Shown here one piece after another: positions 25,400 through 29,396 of a stretch of DNA of 29,396 nucleotides; position 1 is the stretch's first letter, and each line of letters begins with the position of its first letter. The position numbers and the translations under genes are program-made. The notes under the pieces were generated by a model. It made no database searches, was not told where the DNA came from, and saw only the letters and a list, made by a program, of their open reading frames with translations. The stretch is taken from positions 1 through 29,396 of the forward strand of contig NZ_DIUM01000126.1 in assembly GCF_002423035.1 (NCBI RefSeq). The letters run 5' to 3'. The DNA is from Thiocapsa sp. UBA6158. GTDB lineage: Bacteria > Pseudomonadota > Gammaproteobacteria > Chromatiales > Chromatiaceae.

Positions 25400-28300
25400 C
25401 AGCCTACCGCCGCCAGACGCGGACGTTGCGTCTCGGTCTGCGCTACCGGCAACGGCGAGCGTTCGTAGACGACGCTGACCGCGTCGCCCCCGAGGAGCTG
25501 TCGCAGACGTTTCAGCAGTGCATCGGTCGGCTCGACACGCCAGGCGTCGCCGAGTACCAGCTCGCCTGCCGCACCGGGACGGCAATAGCGCAGGCGGACC
25601 GGAAGATCCCCGTCGCGAAAGGCGGCGAGTGCGGTACGCAGGGCATCGAGCCGGACAAGGCCATCGGCGTGGGCAGCGGGGTCCGAGAGATCCAGGATCA
25701 GCCGCAGATGATCGGCCATGCTCGCCCGCGCCTGCTCGAAGGTCCGCACGTCGTCGGCACGCAAGGACCAGCTGTCTCGGTACTCGTCGAAAGTGAGCGC
25801 TCCGGAAACCTGCAGGATCTGATCCGGCACCAGCAGATGACGCAACTGCTCGTAGAGCTCGGAGAAGACGGTGATCTCGATGCGTCCCGTGCGATCGTCG
25901 AGTATCACCGAGCCCATGCGCCCGCGCGGTGTCTTGCCGTGACGCACCGAGACCACCAGGCCGGCGACGCTGCGCTTTTCGCGATCGCGCCGGTCGCGCC
26001 GACCTAGCTCGCGATCCGTCTCCAGGAGCTTGGCGATGCGGCTGACCGCCATCGCTTGGAGCTCGGACTCGTAGCGATCGATCGGATGTCCGGTCAGGTA
26101 GAGTCCGAGTGTCTCCTTCTCGCCTGCCAGACGCTGCTCGTCTTCCCAGTCGGCCCGGACCTCGGTCGCGAGTTGGGGATCGGGCTCGGGCGAGGCCACC
26201 GGCTCCAGTGCACCGAAGAGATCCGCCTGGCCCGCCGCCCGGGTCGCATGGTGCTGCTCGGCGAGCTTCAGCGCCAAGGGCAGCTCGGCCATCAGGGTCG
26301 CGCGGTTCGGACCCAGCTCATCGAGTGCGCCGGCGCGCACCAGGGCTTCCAGAACGCGTCGGTTGGCCTTGTGCAGATCGATCCGCCGACAGAAGTCCCA
26401 CAGATCGCGGAAGGGACCCTCGGACGTGCGCGCCGCGATGATCGTCTCGATCGCACCCTCGCCGACACCCTTGATGGCGCCCATGCCGTAGATGACGGTG
26501 CGCGGATCGGCAACGGTGAAGCGATAGGCCGAGCGATTGACCGCCGGCGGCTCGACCCGCAGACGCAGCGCGCGACACTCCTCGATCAAGGTCACCACCT
26601 TGTCGGTGTTGTCCATGTCCGCGCTCAGCACCGCTGCCATGAAGGCCGCCGTGTAGTGCGTCTTCAGCCAGAGGGTCTGATAGCTGACCAGGGCGTAGGC
26701 GGCCGAGTGAGACTTGTTGAAGCCGTAACCGGCAAATTTATCCATCAGATCGAAGATATAGGTCGCGATTGCTCGGTCGACCCCGCGCGCAACCGCCCCT
26801 TCCTCGAAGATGGCGCGCTGCTTATCCATCTCCGACTGTTTCTTCTTGCCCATCGCCCGGCGCAGCAGGTCGGCGCCGCCGAGCGAATAGCCGGCGAGCA
26901 CCTGGGCGATCTGCATCACCTGCTCTTGATAGAGGATGATGCCGTAGGTCGGTTTGAGGATAGGCTCCAGATCCGGGTGCGGATAGGCGACCTCGGCACG
27001 TCCGTGCTTGCGATTGATGAAGTCGTCGACCATGCCCGATTGCAGCGGGCCGGGACGAAAGAGCGCCACCAGCGCGGTGATGTCTCCGAAGCTGTCGGGC
27101 TGGAGCTTCTTGATCAGCTCCTTCATGCCGCGCGACTCCAGCTGGAAGACCGCGGTGGTCTCGCAGCGTTTGAGGAGCGCGAAGGCCTCGGCATCCTGCG
27201 GCTCGATCCGCTCGATGTCGATCGGCGCCTCGCCGGCCTCGCGACGCAGCGCGTTCACGGTCTTGAGCGCCCAATCGATGATGGTCAGGGTGCGCAGACC
27301 CAGGAAGTCGAACTTGACCAGTCCGACCTGCTCCACGTCGTCCTTGTCGAACTGGGTGACCAGGTTTTCCCCGCCCTGCTCGCAGTAGAGCGGGGCGAAG
27401 TCGGTCAGCTTGGTCGGCGCGATCACCACGCCGCCGGCATGCTTGCCGGCATTGCGCGTCAGACCTTCGAGCTTGCGGGCCATGTCGATCAGGGTCCGGA
27501 TCTCTTCGTCGTCCTCGTAGGCGGCCTTCAGATCGTCGCTCTCGGCGAGCGCCTTCTCCAGGGTCATCCCCAGCTCGAAGGGCACCATCTTGGCGACCCG
27601 GTCGACGAACCCGTAGGGATGCCCCATGACGCGCCCGACATCGCGCACCACCGCCTTGGCCGCCATGGTGCCGAAGGTGATGATCTGGGAGACCGCCTCG
27701 CGACCGTACTTCCCGGCGACATAATCGATGACCCGGTCGCGGCCTTCCATACAGAAGTCGACGTCGAAGTCGGGCATGGAGACGCGCTCGGGATTCAGGA
27801 AGCGCTCGAACAGCAGATCATGCTCGATCGGGTCCAGATCCGTGATCTTCAGCGCATAGGCGACCAGCGAGCCCGCGCCCGAGCCGCGTCCCGGTCCGAC
27901 CGGGATACCTTGCGCCTTGGCCCACTGGATGAAGTCCGCGACGATCAGGAAGTAGCCGGTGAAGCCCATCTGGATGATGACGGACAGCTCCAGATCGAGC
28001 CGCTCGGCGTAGGGCCGGCGCTGCTCGGCGAGGTCTGGCGACTCCGGGTCCAGAATCCGCTGCAGGCGCTCCTCGAGCCCGACCCGGGAGGCCTCGGCGA
28101 AATAGCTGTCCATCGTCATCCCGGCCGGGACCGGGAAATCCGGCAGGAAGTTCTTCCCGAGGGTGAGCTCGAGGTTGCAGCGCTTGGCGATCTCGACCGA
28201 GTTCTCCAGCGCCTCGGGCAGATCGGCGAAGAGTTCGGCCATCTCCGCGGGGCTGCGCAGCGACTGCTCGGCGCTGTAGCGACGCGGACGACGCGGGTCG

Positions 28301-28974
28301 TCCAGGGTGCGCCCCTCGTGGATACAGACCCGCACCTCGTGCGCCTCGAAGTCCTCGGGATGGAGGAAGCGCACGTCGTTGGTCGCCACTACCGGCACAC
28401 CCGAGCGGATGGCCAGATCGACGCTGGCCTCCACCAGCGCCTCCTCCTGCTCGCGCCCGGTGCGCACCAGCTCCAGGTAATAGCGGTCGCCGAACACCGC
28501 GAGCCACTGCGCGAGACGCCGCTCGGCGGCCTCGCGATGCCCGTTCAGGAGCAGTTGAGCGACATCGCCTTGCGACCCGCCCGAGAGCGCGATCAGACCC
28601 TCGGCGGCGGAGGCGATCCAGTCGCGCGCCACGTGCGCCACCCCGAGGTGCTGGCCCTCGACATAGGCGCGCGAGATGAGCCGCGTGAGATTGCGGTAGC
28701 CGATCGCATCCTGGACGAGGAGCACCAGACGGTGGGGCTTGTTCGCGTCCTCCGGGTTGCGCACCAGCAGGTCGGCCCCCGCGATCGGCTTGAGTCCGGC
28801 CGCGACCGCGGCCTTGTAGAAGCGCACCAGGGCGAAGAAGTTGCACTGATCCGTGATGGCGACCGCCGGCATCCCGAGCGCGGCGACACGCTTGACCAAC
28901 GGCTTGATCCGCACCAGTCCGTCGACCAGTGAATACTCGGAATGCAGATGCAGATGGACGAAGCTGGGATCCAC
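25399..28974 (-). CDS. dnaE: DNA polymerase III alpha subunit, 1191 aa
   Basis: This is the catalytic subunit of the replicative polymerase. The N-terminal PHP domain begins FVHLHLHSEYSLVDG. The polymerase active-site aspartates are D402 and D404 in MPDFDVDFCMEGR and D556 in VKFDFLGLRTL, one residue off E. coli D401, D403 and D555. The fingers include GPGRGSGAGSLVAYAL. The C-terminal part has the helix-hairpin-helix (YGMGAIKGVGEGAIE), an OB fold (VAGLVVSVRHGKTPRGRM) and the tau-binding tail. Length is close to E. coli (1160 aa). The frame is open to 29325, but conservation begins at VDPSF; the GTG at 28974 with AGGA five bases upstream is the start. It is followed, with a one-base overlap, by the PqiA-domain gene. 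Confidence 0.95.
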   Translation of the reverse strand: MDPSFVHLHLHSEYSLVDGLVRIKPLVKRVAALGMPAVAITDQCNFFALVRFYKAAVAAGLKPIAGADLLVRNPEDANKPHRLVLLVQDAIGYRNLTRLISRAYVEGQHLGVAHVARDWIASAAEGLIALSGGSQGDVAQLLLNGHREAAERRLAQWLAVFGDRYYLELVRTGREQEEALVEASVDLAIRSGVPVVATNDVRFLHPEDFEAHEVRVCIHEGRTLDDPRRPRRYSAEQSLRSPAEMAELFADLPEALENSVEIAKRCNLELTLGKNFLPDFPVPAGMTMDSYFAEASRVGLEERLQRILDPESPDLAEQRRPYAERLDLELSVIIQMGFTGYFLIVADFIQWAKAQGIPVGPGRGSGAGSLVAYALKITDLDPIEHDLLFERFLNPERVSMPDFDVDFCMEGRDRVIDYVAGKYGREAVSQIITFGTMAAKAVVRDVGRVMGHPYGFVDRVAKMVPFELGMTLEKALAESDDLKAAYEDDEEIRTLIDMARKLEGLTRNAGKHAGGVVIAPTKLTDFAPLYCEQGGENLVTQFDKDDVEQVGLVKFDFLGLRTLTIIDWALKTVNALRREAGEAPIDIERIEPQDAEAFALLKRCETTAVFQLESRGMKELIKKLQPDSFGDITALVALFRPGPLQSGMVDDFINRKHGRAEVAYPHPDLEPILKPTYGIILYQEQVMQIAQVLAGYSLGGADLLRRAMGKKKQSEMDKQRAIFEEGAVARGVDRAIATYIFDLMDKFAGYGFNKSHSAAYALVSYQTLWLKTHYTAAFMAAVLSADMDNTDKVVTLIEECRALRLRVEPPAVNRSAYRFTVADPRTVIYGMGAIKGVGEGAIETIIAARTSEGPFRDLWDFCRRIDLHKANRRVLEALVRAGALDELGPNRATLMAELPLALKLAEQHHATRAAGQADLFGALEPVASPEPDPQLATEVRADWEDEQRLAGEKETLGLYLTGHPIDRYESELQAMAVSRIAKLLETDRELGRRDRRDREKRSVAGLVVSVRHGKTPRGRMGSVILDDRTGRIEITVFSELYEQLRHLLVPDQILQVSGALTFDEYRDSWSLRADDVRTFEQARASMADHLRLILDLSDPAAHADGLVRLDALRTALAAFRDGDLPVRLRYCRPGAAGELVLGDAWRVEPTDALLKRLRQLLGGDAVSVVYERSPLPVAQTETQRPRLAAVG

Positions 28975-29396
28975 GGGTGTCCTGATCGGGGTTCGACGAT
29001 GGCGGCAGGGGATGCCGGCCGGATAGTCTACCGGTCTGCCGGCGTCACGCCGATTCGGAAAAACAGATCGGATTCGGGATCCGGGTCGGGATCCTCGACA
29101 GGGGCGAGCGGCCCGGCGGCGGGGCGTTCCCCGCTCGGTCGGGCACGAGAGCAACAACGCGCCTAGCGCCGGTTTGATTGTGCAGACTTTTCCGGAAGGC
29201 GCGGTTCCGGACATTGGAGAACGTCCGCTGACCATCCGTCGACCCGCACCTGCTCTTGCAGGCTCCACACGGCCGCCGGCTGCGCCGAACCCTTTCTGTG
29301 TATCGGCATCAGCGGCGTGATGCACCGACGGGTCGGCTCCTCGATCGGATACTCGGCATCGGGATCTTCCCGGGGGTGTGACCGAAACTGATGCGT
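28975..29396. other. 422-base region upstream of dnaE with no recognisable gene
   Basis: The dnaE reading frame stays open through this stretch to 29325, but its translation is Arg/Pro/Gly-rich without any family feature, as expected of high-GC noncoding DNA. A short inverted repeat TCCGGAA (29191-29197) / TTCCGGA (29205-29211) is the only compact structure seen. A dnaE promoter must lie here, but no convincing box pair was found. The last 23 bases repeat, inverted, the first 23 of the window. Confidence 0.5.
29374..29396 (-). repeat. Window-terminal inverted repeat, right copy
   Basis: This is the inverted partner of bases 1-23, with 21 of 23 matching, mismatched at two purine positions (A for G). 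It lies at the very end of the sequence, so the full extent of the repeat cannot be seen. Confidence 0.65.

Noticed and set aside
26056..28932. 958-codon open frame antisense to dnaE
   Set aside because: It lies wholly opposite the conserved dnaE, has no family motif, and its composition follows from the codon bias of a high-GC gene read on the other strand.
28975..29325. N-terminal extension of dnaE up to 29325
   Set aside because: The 117 extra codons are Arg/Pro-rich with no similarity to DnaE; conservation and a ribosome site place the start at the GTG at 28974.

Overview
The window looks like chromosomal core sequence of a high-GC gammaproteobacterium, most likely a purple sulfur bacterium or relative (Chromatiales/Chromatiaceae). 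This rests on protein resemblance (DnaE, SthA, GshA, ArgA, BamD, Prc, PilSR of gammaproteobacterial type), on the conserved divergent bamD / rluD-pgeF arrangement, and on a secreted Met/Pro-rich protein that could be a sulfur-globule envelope protein. The lineage is an inference; no rRNA or photosynthesis gene is present. I saw no prophage, transposase, CRISPR array or tRNA.

Layout. 1-321: a 59-residue PA3496-family gene converging on mscK; both stop codons lie inside one palindrome. 319-8677 (minus): pilS-pilR-argA-mscK, i.e. a type IV pilus two-component pair, N-acetylglutamate synthase and a large mechanosensitive channel. 8821-10882 (plus): sucC-sucD acyl-CoA ligase pair, followed by a heptamer tandem repeat. 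11131-13252 (plus): glutamine-dependent NAD synthetase (nadE) and nitrogen regulator PII (glnB). 13369-14196 (minus): bamD, divergent from a tightly packed plus-strand operon rluD-pgeF-gcvR-like-def (14293-17169). 17338-21298 (plus): tail-specific protease prc and glutamate-cysteine ligase gshA. 21432-28974 (minus): dnaE, coupled by a one-base overlap to an unusual PqiA-domain membrane protein, then sthA, then the secreted Met/Pro-rich protein with its own promoter and a structured leader of about 250 nt.

How the genes relate. Many products sit on carbon/nitrogen and redox balance: PII, NAD synthesis, arginine entry (ArgA), a TCA-type acyl-CoA ligase, soluble transhydrogenase, glutathione synthesis and a glycine-cleavage regulator. 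Others serve the envelope (BamD, Prc, MscK, PqiA-like protein, pilus control).

Most notable signal. Three clear palindromic elements of 86-88 bp, plus one decayed copy, share the arm YTRAAYCGCGYCC and its reverse complement. Each begins exactly at the stop codon of the upstream gene (argA, prc, sthA, and the decayed copy at nadE), so arm positions 2-4 are the stop codon. The arms covary and the interiors differ. This looks like a dispersed, gene-end-anchored repeat family. The first and last ~23 bases of the window are also near-identical in inverted orientation, which suggests that a different repeat bounds it.
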